Of a DNA stretch of 64,000 nt, positions 1 through 13,284 are shown in pieces (the stretch's first letter is position 1; each line of letters starts with the position of its first letter). The stretch comes from Capsicum annuum (Eukaryota; Streptophyta; Magnoliopsida; Solanales; Solanaceae): contig NC_061115.1 of the NCBI RefSeq assembly GCF_002878395.1, positions 55,235,730-55,299,729 of the forward strand, in the 5' to 3' direction. A program made the translations under genes and the position numbers. The notes under the pieces were generated by a model. That model was not told where the DNA came from and made no database searches. It was given only the letters and a program-made list of their open reading frames with translations.

Positions 1-206
1 TTTGGTTCAAGGGAGGTTATGTTGAAATTAAATCAAGACATTGTAGATTGAAAAGAAATTCTCCAACACAAATAAAAAAATTAAAGATTGAAGAGAAGTG
101 CTCAATGCAATAACTATGACAACACAAAAATGCAAGAGTATAGAACTTTTAAATTATGAGAGGATGCTGAAAATAATAATTCAAAATTGGAGTAGGAATT
201 CTTAGT
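1..206. other. AT-rich stretch, no gene recognised
   Basis: No open frame of useful length and no domain is visible. The purine-rich piece just before 207 (GGAGTAGGAATT) could be the polypurine end of a retroelement whose LTR follows, but no coding sequence supports this. Confidence 0.4.
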
Positions 207-417
207 TGTTTAGGATTTTATATTTTTAATATTTATTTAATTCATGTCTAATTAGGATTAGGCTTTGTTTGTCATAGTTTATATATGAATCAATTTTTTA
301 GTCCTAATTTAATTTGATTTTATTCTAATACTATAAATAGGGATGCGCTCTCAGATATTTAATATAAGTAGTGTAGTAGAAAATTATTTTAGTTTATGAA
401 TAAAATAGTTTCCTTCA
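207..417 (+). repeat. possible short LTR (copia- or TRIM-like)
   Basis: The stretch begins TGTTTAGG and ends CCTTCA. It has a TATA-box-like CTATAAATAG near 332-341 and AATAAAA near 400, the layout expected of a short plant LTR with promoter and polyadenylation signals. I found no matching 5-bp duplication on the two sides (TTAGT before, TTAAG after), and no second copy in the window. It may be the 3' LTR of an element that extends off the left edge, or only a promoter-like AT-rich region. Confidence 0.3.
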
Positions 418-464
418 TTAAGCATACATTTCAAACTAATATATGGTCACGTTATTTCCAATAT

Positions 465-599
465 TTCCCAACTCACAGAGTTCAAATTTTATCCATAGCT
501 ATTAATAACATAACCGGAGAAATATCCAAAAATATTAGTTGTATAGAAAATGTTAAGGTGTTCTATATTGCATATAATTCTATAAATGGGACTATTCCT
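465..599 (+). pseudogene. LRR receptor-like protein fragment, left piece
   Basis: The frame starting at codon 480 shows plant-type extracellular leucine-rich repeats. A full 24-residue unit (480-551) contains LSIAINNITGEISKNIS, followed by 16 residues of the next unit containing FYIAYNSINGTIP. Spacing of the Leu/Ile, Asn and Gly-x-Ile-Pro positions fits the LxxLxLxxNxLxGxIP consensus of LRR receptor kinases. The frame runs two more codons into foreign sequence and stops at 606-608. No signal peptide, transmembrane segment or kinase is present. The rest of this unit appears at 63896 at the other end of the window, same strand and phase. Family assignment is from the motif alone; a receptor-like protein without a kinase is also possible. 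Confidence 0.72.
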
Positions 600-1184
600 G
601 TGTTATAGGGAAATTTTTCCTGGGGCTTTGAGCTAAAAGTGACAAAAAAATTTGAAAATGAGGTTTTGGTGACACAAGTCATAACAATTGAGTAGAGGTG
701 AAAATTACTATATTATGGATTAAGAAAGTTGGGTAGATTTGAGAATAAACCACAATTTTTTAAATTTATACTTTGATCCAAATATTTACCTAATATAACA
801 GGAAATAGAGAAAAAAAAAACCTTTCTCTCTTTTCATCTATTGTTATTTTCTCTCTCTTAGCAATTTTTGTTGTTGATTGTTACTACTGCTTTATTCATC
901 ATGTTCTTCTTCATTATCATCATCTTCTACTTCATTATGATTTTCATCTTCTTCTTGTTGACCATTATTGGTGTTATTGTTACCGCTACTATTGTTATTT
1001 GACCAATTTCATAGGTCAAATTTTGTTTTGTACATCACTTTCAACTTTGGCATTACTTCATAGGAGACTTTGATAAGTCAAATGATGAATTTTAGTTGAA
1101 TTTGTCATTTGGTAACTGCTATTGTGCTGTTTTTTCAACAACAGATAGCACACAAACATGAATGCAACATAAGAGCCAGTTGTT
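600..1184. other. spacer with pyrimidine-rich tract, no gene
   Basis: The left end of the inserted block starts GTGTTATAGGG. Around 810-970 is a CT/TTC-rich stretch (for example TTCATTATCATCATCTTC). I see no coding domain, and no terminal inverted repeat matching the right end of the block near 63886. Confidence 0.4.
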
Positions 1185-1875
1185 TAAATAGATCAATCAT
1201 CTATTGTGACAGATGAGACATTTGTTTTAACGAAAGACAGATTTGTTGGATTCATGTTTATGATTCTATAGTACTATAATATGAATTGAACAGATGGATC
1301 ATTTATTACAATATATGACCCATCTGTTGCAACAGATTAGTTATCTGGTGTAACATGATAAATATCTATTGCAACATATTAGTAACCTATTGCATCAGAA
1401 CTTGAACTCAATTCCAATAGTCATATTGTTTGTTGCAACAGGATAAATATCTATTACAACATATTATTAACCTACTGCAACAGAACCTGAACTCGATTTC
1501 AACAAACAATAAATATCTATTGCAATATATTAGTAACCTATTGTGATATAACCTAACCTCGATTCTAACAGATTACCATTTGATGCAATAGGTAAGTCAT
1601 CTGTTGCAACAGTTTAATTATCTAGTGCAACGTCACTCTATCTATTGGAATCAGCTTCAAAGGTGCCTTAGTGTCATAACATCTATCCCAACAAGTGCTT
1701 TATCTGTTGTAATAAATATATAGTCGGTTGCAACGTATGATTCACCTATTACAACATATGACTTATCTGTTGAAATCAAATTCAAGAGCGTAACATTAAT
1801 CCCAATAGGTAGGTAATCTATTGCGACTGATCACTTACTTACTGGAATAGATTACACATCTATTGGGATTCATTT
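1185..1875. repeat. short-palindrome array 1 (CAACAGATG type)
   Basis: Many diverged copies of CATCTGTTG and its reverse complement CAACAGATG occur every ~20-30 bp, often linked as ATCTATTGCAACATATTAG-like units. Consensus of the dyad is CATCTGTTGCAACAGATG. The array lies directly upstream of the mudrA-like transposase gene, where subterminal repeats of a MULE would be expected. No long open frame is present. Confidence 0.75.
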
Positions 1876-1934
1876 ATGGCACTATGAAATCACTATTAAC
1901 TTATTTTAGCAAATGTCTTTATTGAGGTAGCACT

Positions 1935-3291
1935 AATGAAGGGATTAATAACAATAGGGGTGGATTGTCATGGTCAAAGATCAAGAAGAGTAATCAATAT
2001 GTATAGCATTGGAAGGAGGGAGAAATTCTAGAGACGATAGCTATGATAGTCCAAAGTGATGTTTTGTATGATGATTTTGTGAACTTAATCAACAGATATT
2101 GTGGACTGAATTTTCAACCAGAAAAACTCATCATCAGCTATATGCACACTACCTTTGAAAATCAGAGGGTACTACCTTTCAAGATAACCAATCAGGTTTG
2201 GTTGCATGCTTATCTTAGGGATTCATCCAGGCCAGTATTAAGGGTATATGTGGTTGAAAAAATGAGAGAGAATAAGAAACAGAACGTAGAAGAAGAACAA
2301 TAATAAGACATCGTTGATGATAGGTTGGATGATCTAGACATGAATATTCTAGATGATGATCAAACACCTACGCCTGTTGATGTAACTAATACGGTGGGCA
2401 GTTCTTCTCGATCGACATAGTCTGCAATCTTTAAGACGATGGGACCGTCTTTTTCATTGGAATGTCATTCAAGAATAAGAATTAACTACATACCACTTTG
2501 TACATTTCTTTCTTGAAAAAATATTTCAAAATAAAGAAGGTGATTAATTTGAGCAGTACCTTATGCTACAAATTTGGTAATCTAAACTACAAGTGATGGT
2601 TGAGAGAGGTGAAGTACATAAGTTCTAACAGATTCCTTATTCATAAACATAAAAAGCATCACACATGTGATTCAGAGCATATCTTGGGCTAAAATCTTCA
2701 TGCCACGATAAAGGTCATTGGTGAATATTTCAAGAGTTGTTTCCCCAATGGAAAAGGCCCTTCTACAAGGGTTATAGCCAATCAACTTCTTATGAAATTG
2801 GGTGTTCTGGTCAGTTATTAGAATATATATACGGTATTGGGGATTTCCAAAGAATTGGTTAGGGGGACACACGATCATGGATATGCAGTCCTGGATGCCT
2901 ACCATCACATGACTAAGTCCATAAACCTCAAAAGTAAGATGGCATTGCATGTTGATGAAAATGGAAGGTTCAAGTACTTTTTTGTATCCTATGGTGCTTG
3001 TATTCGAGGTTTTTGACATTTCAAAAAAGGCATATCTGTTGATGATACCTTCTTGAGGAGCAGGTATAAGGGAGTTCTTCTAGCGACGGTGGCACAAGAT
3101 ATGGAGAATCACATCTTTTCTGTCGTTTTTTGTGTAGCGGACAAATGATGTGTGCCTCTTATGGATTTTTTTTGAACAACTACAAAGCTGCATCAAAGAT
3201 ACCAAAGAGGTGTTTTTTTTGGATATGCATCCAAGTATTCCAAAGATGGGCTCAATTTTCTTCACTTCAACTTACTTTGGTTGTTGCATCA
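1935..3291 (+). pseudogene. MULE (mudrA-like) transposase, N-terminal half
   Basis: The longest clean piece (2043-2303) encodes an N-terminal domain with QSDVLYDDFVNLI and VLRVYVVEKMREN, typical of plant Mutator-like transposases. Downstream, in changing frames, are recognisable pieces: IGEYFKSCFPNGKGPST (near 2710), FKYFFVSYGACIRGF (near 2960) and VDDTFLRSRYKGVLLATVAQ (near 3036). The last is the start of the DDE catalytic core, with VDDT where family members usually have VDGT. Stops and frameshifts are frequent, so the gene is dead. The frame is cut at 3291 after the codons for FGCCI by LTR element A and resumes at 12193. Role when intact: cut-and-paste transposition of a MULE in the nucleus. 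Confidence 0.8.
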
Positions 3292-5836
3292 TGTAATACC
3301 CCATACTTTTTCTAGCATAAAACTGTTCCTAGAATGTCAAAGATTTGCTTCAAAGGTAAATACATTTTTATTTTATGCGTTATTTTCTAGATTTAGACTT
3401 TCTATTGTGTGGGAAATTGAATAAACTTTCTATTGATATAAGATTCACCTAAATTCGACACTTGATGAAGGAGTTATGACATTTTTCAGTTGATAGTGTC
3501 TCACCTGGGTGCTTGGCGCGTTTTGGAGATGGGAAAAATGACAATCATCAATTCCAGTGGTCTTTTGTAATAGCCCCGCATCGTGGATATGCCCAAATTC
3601 CTAATTTTCCCATTCCAGTGGATCAGTCCGATAATGACACGTCGCGCTGAAGGCTAAATTGGCATTACTATAGGGCACAACGATGGTGGCGCATCGCGTT
3701 GAAGTTCCAGGTACCAATTGTCAAAATCTAGATGGACAATGTGATGACACTGAGTCACAGAGGTCCCCACTTTACCAGTCGTCCTTTTCTAGAGAGCTAT
3801 CGCGATAGTGGCGCATTGCGGTGGCCCTGTAAATCGGAATTTTTAGTCAATTTTTAGTTCTGATTAAAAGTTTAATAGGGGAATTTTTGTCAATCCCCAA
3901 GTCCCCAATCCATCCAAAACACATTATTAAGCATATACCAATGCACCTTATGCTTATTTCATCACTCATCTCTCAAAAGAAAACCTTAGATCATCAAAGC
4001 TCCTTCTCCACGGAACCCAATTCTTCCATTAATTCTCTAAGAAATCAAGATTTAGGATTCCCAATATAAGAATTCTAATAATTCATCTTCAAAGCATCAA
4101 TAGAAATCCAAGATTCAAATTTTAGCATCTAGTTCATTAATTAATGTATGTGAGATTATTCAACAAGGATAATCCTTTTATCCATGCGCTTAAAATTTGT
4201 TATAACTACAAATTTACTGAATTTTATGTGATTTCTCATGAACTTGAAGTTAGGGTTTTGACTCATCATTTTTATTTACGAGATTATGATGTTTCCAATG
4301 ATTTAAAAGTTGAATCGCCTGATTATGTTCACATTTTCATACATAATGCAGAAATGTCAAGATGTTGAATTTGTTTCTCAATGTTTACATTATCAAGCAT
4401 GAGTAATTTGATGGCTTAACATGAGACTTAAGCATGTGGTACTACCCCAAGATTGAATATTATGATTTCAAGAAAGATGACGCTTTAAGCATCTTATGAG
4501 CAGATAATTTACAGTATTTCAGTAAAGCTTTGATCTTTCGATCATTGGTTTAGCTTTGGAATCTACTTTACAAATTGTTACAATTTACAGAACTCAGATT
4601 AGCTTTATTTATAGATTTACTTATATCAATGCATAATTGGTTTTCCATATAAACCCTTATGCTAGATTTTAAAAGTGCATTTACAATGGTTTGAGCATAC
4701 AAATTTTAGAGGGAGTAGTATTTAGCACTGAGCAAAAAGTGTGGGATTAGCGTGCCCTATCTTCCACAGAACTATGAGCCAACATAGGTACTAATTGAGA
4801 TTAATCCTATTTATAAGGATGACACATTTAGGTTGTGATCGATAACCTAGATTAGGTTATAATATCTGGCAAGAGTATGACACCTCTTCCCAATGTGAGG
4901 TTTCTTACTTAGGAGGTCAAGATGTTGGACTCTATGTAGCTCACATAGTTCATATCGGTTAAGAGATACTCCCTGCCAACTAAAGGAAAAGAAAAGAATA
5001 ATAGAAAATAATTTTAGAAAACTAAGTGTAAAGGCTTACAGTTTTACTCAAATTATGCTTTACAGAAAGACAATAGTTAGAGATTTCAGATTTCAGATTT
5101 AGAAGTGAGCTCTTTTTAAACATACACATTATCATTTACAAACAGAACATTAGCACAACTTTTAGAACTAAAGGTTATGACTCACTAGATTTATAAACTG
5201 TGATTTTCTATTCATGATTTCAGATTTTAGTATTTTAGATATTCCATCTTATGTGAGTCATTTACATTTAGCATGCATTGTTTTATAAATGATGATTATG
5301 AGATGATGTTTTACTTATGAATTTCACCCCCATATACTTAGTACATCCTCAAAGTACTAATCCACATATACATCTATGTGTTATATTGTCTCATAATGTA
5401 GTTACAAGTAGTAGTATGTGCAGATAGAATCAGATAGTTGCAGACTCCAGTCAGCAGATGATGAGCCCTCCTACTTCAAGGACTTTAGTTAGATGTTATT
5501 TATGTACTTTACTTTCTTACTCATATGTATTGATTAGTGGTAGATGGAGTCGCGCCCCAGCTATCTATAGTCATTATAGTTGAGGCTTCACAGATGTCAG
5601 TTAGAGTCAGTCTTGTAATTTTAGTCCCTCTATTTAGACTTTATTAGAATTTAAAATTGTAACAATATTATATTTTTATAGATTTCATCACTATTATGTT
5701 TTTGCACAGTAAACTCAGTCATTTTATACATATTATTTAGTTGCTTATGAGTTATGCTAGTAGAAGGGTTAGCTTGGGATCACTTGTGATCCTAAGCACC
5801 GTGTGACATCTCGGAGAAGATTTTTAGGGCATTAAA
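3292..5836 (+). repeat. 5' LTR of element A
   Basis: 2545 bp. It aligns along its length with 9634-12187. It starts TGTAATACCCC and ends GGGCATTAAA, a C-to-A change from the usual TTACA. A GC-richer block at about 3500-3835 holds repeats around the words GATGGTGGCGCATCGCG. Confidence 0.88.
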
Positions 5837-5840
5837 AACT

Positions 5841-5852
5841 TGGTATCAAAGA
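5841..5852 (+). other. primer binding site of element A
   Basis: TGGTATCAAAGA lies four bases after the 5' LTR. It resembles the TGGTATCAGAGC complement of initiator methionine tRNA used by many plant gypsy and copia elements, with changes near the end. Confidence 0.65.
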
Positions 5853-8800
5853 TCAAGGTTCAAGTGTCCTAAGGTGTTCTAGAAGTCGTGTCTAGTAGAG
5901 TCTTACGAAACGGTATGCTGATGTCTATACTTTTCTTTGAGAGGCTATGAGGCATTTAAGAAAAGTTTTCTTTCTTTTCTACTCTAGATTATGCAGTAAA
6001 GTGGTTCTCTTAGAAATTTTTATCTACTAGTATGTTGCCCAAAAAAAATTCTTCATCTATGACTTATCCTCGAGATAACATGATTAGCAAGTTCTAATTC
6101 CTCCCACGATAATGCTCTCAGATTTACTATCAGTGACTTCAGAATTCACACAAGGGGCTTGAGAGGAGCTCCCTAGTGTGTTAAGTTCCGTAAGTTAAAA
6201 ATTTTATGTTCTCGTCCTTATGATTTGTTCAGTTGAGACTGAATTAGAAATGCTTTCAGGTTCCTCATTATTCCTACAGTACAGATAGTGCTCATAAGTG
6301 GAGATAGTATGAACCTAGACTGTTAAATATAGTGTGCGTGTGAGGGATATTATGAACTTCAGTGTTATGATTTATGAATAGTAGAACTTTATAGTCATAA
6401 GTATAGGTATAGAAGAGTAGTTACGAGAAAAGTGAGAGTGTTGATTGATAGAAAGTATAGAGATAAACTTATGTATGTTAGCGAGTTGTGTGAAGGTGAT
6501 ATGTTCTTACGTGTTAGTTTAGTGGAAGGAAGAGAAAGGGTTATTAGTTAAGGTGAGTTATTGTTTGCTTAAAGCAGGAATGAGTTATTGATGGTAATTA
6601 TTGTGTTTGAAAGGTATGGAATATTAATGAAGTGTTTGGTGGTTTAGTATCGTTAATTTAGGCTTTTCTTGAGATTAAAAAAGGAGTTTAGTTGATACTC
6701 ATAGAGCTTTGATAGTAATTTAGGTGTATAGAAGGGTAAATAGTGATGATGGGTAAAAGAAGGATGTGTTAATGGATTATAAATAAGATAAGCCATATGG
6801 TAATGATCGGTTATTATTGTTATGAAATTCTAGTGGACTAGTATTTCTCGATGTTTTATTTCATAACTTCCAAGTGAGAATTGTTTATGAGGTTGGGTTG
6901 TTGAATATGTTTAGCACTAGACATTAAGTTTGAATAGTTGATGGTCGTCAAAGTTGATGTGATGATTTCTTGGTTAGTGATGCTAGTTATATGGAAGTGA
7001 TCTAGTAGGCTTGAACAGTGTATACAAGAGTTTGAGTTCAGTTATTTGTAATTAAGTATGATGTAGTATGTATGATGAAGAAGTATGCCCAAGGTGATAT
7101 GGGGTTGCATTATTTTCTATGGTTATTACGTGTTGTGAGTGGTTAGTAATACCGTTGAGTTGCTAAGTGGAAGAAGACTAGTTAGATGGTATATGGTGCT
7201 CTAAATTGCTAAGTTAAGGAGTTTTGATTTATAGTGTTGAGCCTTTTGATATGATCTTGATTCTCACGGTTTAGATAAAAAATATAAGCTTAAAGATGTG
7301 ATATTAGTAAGCTATGACAAGAGTAGTTTGGCTTATTGAAGGTTGATTAAATCCATGTTAAGTGTTAGGATCTAAGCTTGAATCCTTAAAGATTGAGCAA
7401 AAAAAAATAAGAGTTGAAAGCTCTAGATGGTGTGAACTCAGGATATGGTGATAACAATGAAGATTCCAAGTTAGTAAGTGCTCAAGATATTATATGAATA
7501 CTAGTGGGGGCTATGAAAAGATAGAGTTGTACCTCGGAAGAAGTATTAGAAATGGGTTTTACACTTTCAGAGTAAGTTTAGATTTATGTGTATTGATTAT
7601 ACCCCAGACTTTAGAGTAAAATGATTGAAGTTTAGACTGAAGTTTATTTAGTGGTTCACAAACTTAGAGTGATGGCTTAAAGCTAAGGGGGAGATGATAG
7701 AACAAGTAACCAAGTCAGACTTCCCGATTCTAGTAACTGATGCTAGTGTAGTATAGAAAGTTAGTAAGAGAGGATGATGCTCGACCCATTCTCATCTCAG
7801 TACAAAGTTTTGTACTTCATTTATCTCAATATTTACTCATGCCTCACGTGTTAGTTTCTTGACCATAGTTCATGTTCATACATATAACAGAGAGTCATGT
7901 ACTCTTCTATTTCCTAGTATGAGAAGTTCCAGTCCATTCAGCAGTCGAAATCACATTCCATAAGTTAAAACTCTAAATTCAGGTAATGCAGCTCATGACT
8001 CATGTACTCAGGCCTTACAGTATGTTCAGTTCCAGTATTCATACAACACCCTTAATGATCATTGAAGCCCAAAATTATATCATGTACGTCCTCAAATTAG
8101 ATCTCTTTAGTGAATCCATGATGTGAATACTCTATTCCTCAGGCCTCAATAAAGTGTCAAGTTCTGCTTAGTACCCCTTCATATTTTATACCCTTGCATT
8201 CTAACCTTTCAATGACCTCCCTCAGGTCAAGAGAGTGATGATATTATATATATAGGAGAGAGTGAATGTGTTATGTTAGAGAAGAAAATGGTTGTACGCT
8301 TTTTTTATGTAAGTCTACAGGTGGAAAATATTGAGGTGAAACTTTTGTATATGACTTGGTCAATTGAGAATATTTTACATGTGTCTTCCTAAGAATTGAA
8401 TAGCACATAGAAGTTGTTATTTATAGAGGTAACAGAAAATATGAGGAGGATGCTTTTATGGGTGTTTGTTTAGAAGTACCTATGTGGTTATGAAGATAGG
8501 CTTGAATGTTATATTGGTATATAGGAGGATAGGTGTGTGGTGTATTAATGAATTTCTATTAAGAGGTTGAATTCAGTTGTTAAAGTGATAAGGAGAATCA
8601 TCCTAGAGTGAGTAGTTATGACAATGCTTGGGGTATTGAATCTGTGGTTCAGACTAGCATTATGGTGTTATGTGCAGTACCTTGTGATTGCGATGTTAGG
8701 CTTGACTATGATGAGAGGATTTAGTTCAGTTTAGACTTTAGTAGACGGATTTATTAATTCCATGGGTGAATTAAATGTTGAATCAAGTGATTATGGTATT

Positions 8801-9620
8801 TAAGGGGATAGTATAGTTAATAGAGTATTTGAGAAAGTGTTGCTAAATTTTAAAGTAAGAAGTTGCGTCACTTAAGGCATAATAATTCCATCCTAGCTTA
8901 TGATTTATGGATCTATATTCCATGCTATGAAGTGGTAGCAGTGTTGTAATCTCTTACTCAAAGGTCTTGTTCAGATCATGCCCGGAGTTCTTTACTACCT
9001 ACTATAGTTAGAACTTCCTAAAAAGAGTGTTGAAGAAATACCCTACTTGTGTTTGAGAATTCAGTATTATTCGATCTATTTAGCCAGCAATTAAGTTTAT
9101 CAGCCGGACAAACAAATTTCTATATCTTTCCATCTTTCGATTTAGTCTAGTCTTACTACCTGAAAGTTCATAAGTAGGGCCTTTTCAAGAGGTAGTTTAT
9201 ATGTATCTAGATAAATTACGAATTCAGCTCAGTATATGCATCAGGCATCAATTTCAGATTCAGATATTGAGTTATGATTCAGTTCGTAAGTATCTTGTGT
9301 ATTGTCTCAATTTTTTCCTAGTATTTCAACCAAATCAGTATCAAGTAATACCCCGAGTTTTCATGTTATAAACCTCTCATATTTTTCTCACATAATCAGA
9401 TCCAGACTAAATTAATGGTTACTCATAAGTTGACTCTCTCGTTTCTATCTTAGCCATATAGCTATTTTCATGAGAATTCATGCACTCGCTGATCAGTTCA
9501 GTAGCTTATTATGTTTAAGATTCATCTATTCAGGTTATTTTAGTTGTGCATGATATCTTATAGCCTCATATTCCTCAGTATTTTCAGCTTAATTAGCCAT
9601 ATTCGAGGACGAATGTTCCC

Positions 9621-9633
9621 AAGGGGGAGGTAT
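9621..9633 (+). other. polypurine tract of element A
   Basis: AAGGGGGAGG and three further bases immediately precede the TG that opens the 3' LTR, in the position of a plus-strand priming tract. Confidence 0.7.
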
Positions 9634-12187
9634 TGTAACACCTCGTACAATTCCTAGCTTAAAACCATCCCTAGAATGTTAAAGATTTTCTTTAAATGTG
9701 AATAAATTTTTAATTTATGCAGTATTTTCTAGATTTATACTTTCTATTGTGTGGGAAATTGAATAAGCTTTACATCGATATAAGATTCTCCCAAATCTGA
9801 CACTCGGTAAAGAAGTTATGAAATTTTTAAGTTGACAGTGTGCTACATGGGCGCTTGGCGTGTCACGGAGACGGGTAAAATGAAAATCATCAATTCCAGT
9901 GGTCCTCCATGATAGGACCACGTCACGGAGAAGCCCAAATTCCTAATGGTCCTATTCTAGTAGACCGATGCGATGATGGTACATCGCGTTGAAGGCCATA
10001 TTGGCATTACTATATGGCACTGCGATGGTGGCACGTCGCGTTAAAGTTCTAGGTCCTAATTGTTAAAATACAGTGGGACAATGAGATATCTCCGTGTCTT
10101 GGAGGTCCAGCATTTCCCAATTGCCCTTTTCCAGACAACCACCACGACAGTGGCGCGTCGCGGTGGCCCAGTAAATCTAGATTTTTGGTCAATTTCCAGT
10201 TCTTCTTTAAAGTTTAATAAGAGCATTTTGGTCAATCCCTAGGACCCCAATCCATCCAAAACACATCATTAAGAATATACCAAAGCACCTTATGCTTATT
10301 TCATCACTTTTCTCTTAAAAGAAAACCCTAGATCATCAAAGCTCCTTCTCCAAGAAACCCAATTCTTCCATTAATTCTCCAAGGAAAATCAATATTTAGG
10401 TTTCCCAATACAAGAACTCTAAGAATTTATCTTCAAAGCATAACTATAAATCCAAGATTCAAGGTTTAGCCTCTAGTTCATTAATTGAGGTATGTCGGGG
10501 TTCTTCAACAAGGATAATCCTTTCATCCTTCTGCCCAAAATTTGTTTGAATTACAAATTTACTGAATTTTATGTGATATCCCATGAAATTGAAGTTAGGG
10601 TTTATACCCATCATTGTTATTTACAAGCTTATAATGTTTTCAATGATTTAGAAGTTGAATGACATGATTATGTTCACATTTTCATACATAATGCAGAATT
10701 TTCCAGATTTTGAATTAGTTTCTCAATGTTACATTATCAAGCATGAACAATTTGATGTTTAAACATGAGATTTATGCATAGGGTACTACCCCAAGATTGA
10801 ATATTATGATTTCAAGAAAGATGATTCTTTAAGCATCTTATGAGCAGATTATTTACAATTTTACAGTAAAGCTTTGATCTTTTGATCATTGGTTTAACTT
10901 TGTAATCGACTTTACAGATTGTTACAGTTTACAGAACTCAGATTAGATTTATTTATAGATTTACTAATATATATATGCATAATTGGTTTTCTATATAAAC
11001 CCTCATTCTAGTTTTTTAAAAGTGGATTTCCAATTGTTTGAGCATACAAATTTAAGAGGGAGTAGTATTTAGCACCGAGCGAGAAGTGTGGGATTAGCAT
11101 GCCCAATCTTCCATAGACCTACGAGACAACGTAGGTACTAATTGAGGTTTTTCCCATTTATATGGATGACAAATTTAGCTTGTGATTGATCACCTGGATT
11201 AGTTTATACTCCTCGACAAGAGTATGACACCTCTCCCCAACGTGAGGTTTCTTTCTTAGGAGTTCAAGACGTTGGACTCTATGTAACTCACATGGTTTAT
11301 GTCAGTTAAGAGAAACTCTATGCTAACTAAAGGAAAAGAAAAGAATAACAGAAAATCTTTTTAGAAAACTAAGTGAAAAGGCTCACAGTTTTACTTAGAT
11401 TATGCTTTACCGAAAGACAATAGTTATAGATTTTATCTTTCATATTTCAGATTTAGAAGTGAACTCTTTTTACACTTAGACAGTATGATTTACAGACAAA
11501 ACATTAGCACAACATTTATAACTAAATGTTATGAGTCACTAGATTTATAAACTGTGATTCGCTATTCATGATTTCAGATTTCAGTATTTCAGATATTCCA
11601 TCTTATGTGTGTCATTTACATTTAGCATGCATTGTTTTATAAATGATGATTATGAGATAATGTTTTACTTATGCATTTTACCCCCATATACTCGGTACAT
11701 CCTCAAAGTGCTAAACCATATATACGTCTATGTGCTATATTGTCTCATAATGTAGTTACAAGTTATAGTATATGCAGACAAAATTAGACAATTGCAGACT
11801 ACAACAAGAAGATGATGAGTCCTACTTTGGGGACTTTAGTTAGATGTTATTGATGTACATTACTGTTTTACTTATATGTATTGATTAGTGGTAGATGGAG
11901 TCACGCCCCAGTTATCTATAGTTAGTATTGTAGGGGCTTTACAGATGTCGATTAGAGTTAGTCTTGTAATTTCAATCCCTCTTTTCAAACTTTATCCGAA
12001 TGTAAAATTGTATCAGTATTATAATTTTATAGATTCCATCAATATTATGTTTCTGCACAGAAAATTTAGTTATTTTATACATATTATTTAGTTGCTTATG
12101 AGTTATGCTAGTAGAAGGGTCAACTTGGGATCACTTCTAGTCCTAAGCATCGTGTGACATATCAGGATAGATTTTCGGGGCATTACA
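9634..12187 (+). repeat. 3' LTR of element A
   Basis: 2554 bp, from TGTAACACCTC to GGGGCATTACA, followed by the target duplication CATCA. The GC-rich internal block recurs at about 9840-10170. Confidence 0.88.
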
Positions 12188-12192
12188 CATCA

Positions 12193-13118
12193 GGCTTCTT
12201 GGAGAGAACATTCGGACCAACTATCACAATGAAAGGGTCGTGACCCTTTTTGATAGAGCAGCTAAAGTATATAGTAAAGAGAGGTTTTTAGACCATTTCA
12301 GTCAATTAATGGATATGAATCCCAAGGAATAGAATTTCTTGTATGTGTCGGTTTTGAGAGATGGAGTTGGTCATTCTGTTCGACAGATTGGTACATTCTT
12401 ATGAATTTAATGTCTTGGTTAAGTTACAAGTTTAGTATGATGTAGTACTAAATGATTCTTTTGTATAGGTCCAATATTATGACATCAAACATAGTTGAAT
12501 CGGTGGATTCATTGTTTGGCGATGAAAGAGAATTTCCTATCAAGGCTCTGTTTGAAAGAATAAACAAGGAGTATGACCAATTTTTTAACAAAAGGCATGT
12601 GAAATTCAAAGACACAAGAACCCCATTTGTTATAGAAATGGAAAAAATAATATCAATAAACATCAGTCTGGGGAATAGGTTATTATTTCATCATATAGCA
12701 GATTACAAATTGAGTATCACAGGTCATGGTGATGTTGCCACTGTCGATCTTCAAACAAGATCTTGTACGTACAGAGTTTTTGACTTGGAAAAAATACCCT
12801 GTCCACAGGTTATGATAGAGCTTCGAGCTCAACACAGTCCAAAATATGGACCTAAAATTTACAAGCACTCCTATCAATATTATTCGATGCAAAAAATATA
12901 CAACGTCATATAGTGGGCATATTACTCCGATGCCTCCCGAAGAATCTTGGGTTGTTCTTGCAGAGCTTTTGGGGAGATTAATACCTCCTCCATATATTGA
13001 CCCTAGCACTATCAAATCGGGAATAAAGACATATAAGAGGAGGTGTGGAGTCAGAGAATCATGTATATCAAGAAAAAATAAGTGCAGAACTACACCCACG
13101 GATCGTAATCTACCATGA
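12193..13118 (+). pseudogene. MULE (mudrA-like) transposase, C-terminal half
   Basis: Continues the transposase cut at 3291. The first codons read RLLGENIRTNYHNERVV, then a stop near 12330. The open frame 12452-12913 carries NIMTSNIVESVDSLF and KIISINISLGNRLL, conserved in plant MULE transposases. It also carries a SWIM-type zinc-finger remnant, CTYRVFDLEKIPCPQVM, in which the second Cys and the His of the expected CxC...CxH pattern have become Tyr and Gln. A +1 frameshift near 12890 moves the rest into 12846-13118, with PPEESWVVLAELLGRLIPP and a basic tail. The transposase cannot be functional. The downstream palindrome array fits the 3' end of a MULE. Confidence 0.82.
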
Positions 13119-13284
13119 TCGACATAATTGAAAAAACTTGTGTTATTTTTTGTTGTGGACTTTTTTTATATTTAACTCATTATTGTGAACGTAATGTTAT
13201 TATTTTTATATATAAAATATCATTTTTAATAACTAGTGCATCAATAAAAGGAGGCAAAACATTAACTAAATAAAACAACAGACC
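13119..13284. other. AT-rich 3' flank of mudrA
   Basis: Only AT-rich sequence between the transposase stop and the next palindrome array; nothing recognisable. Confidence 0.4.

Larger units (their letters stand above)
5837..9633 (+). other. interior of element A, no gag/pol recognised
   Basis: About 3.8 kb without an open frame over 60 codons and without reverse transcriptase, integrase or gag motifs, as in large retrotransposon derivatives. A piece at about 7537-7710 resembles 48267-48446 in element B, around the words TACCCCAGAC and TGATGGCTTAAAGCT. Retrotransposon origin is inferred from position and this match. Confidence 0.6.
3292..12187 (+). mobile_element. LTR retrotransposon A, non-autonomous, inside mudrA
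   Basis: A complete but old LTR element of 8.9 kb. Two direct LTRs (3292-5836 and 9634-12187) begin TGTAA and end ATTA(C/A)A. A primer-binding-like TGGTATCAAAG follows the 5' LTR and a purine tract precedes the 3' LTR. It is flanked by the 5-bp duplication CATCA (3287-3291 and 12188-12192). Removing the element and one CATCA restores the transposase frame across the junction. The 3.8-kb interior has no recognisable gag or pol. In the first ~225 bp the LTRs differ at roughly 17% of positions by eye, making A the most diverged LTR pair here. LTR ends resemble Ty3/gypsy Del/Tekay-type elements; that is inference. Confidence 0.88.

Noticed and set aside
12683..13099. 138-codon minus-strand frame
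   Set aside because: Antisense shadow of the transposase C-terminal half, which has the conserved motifs on the plus strand.
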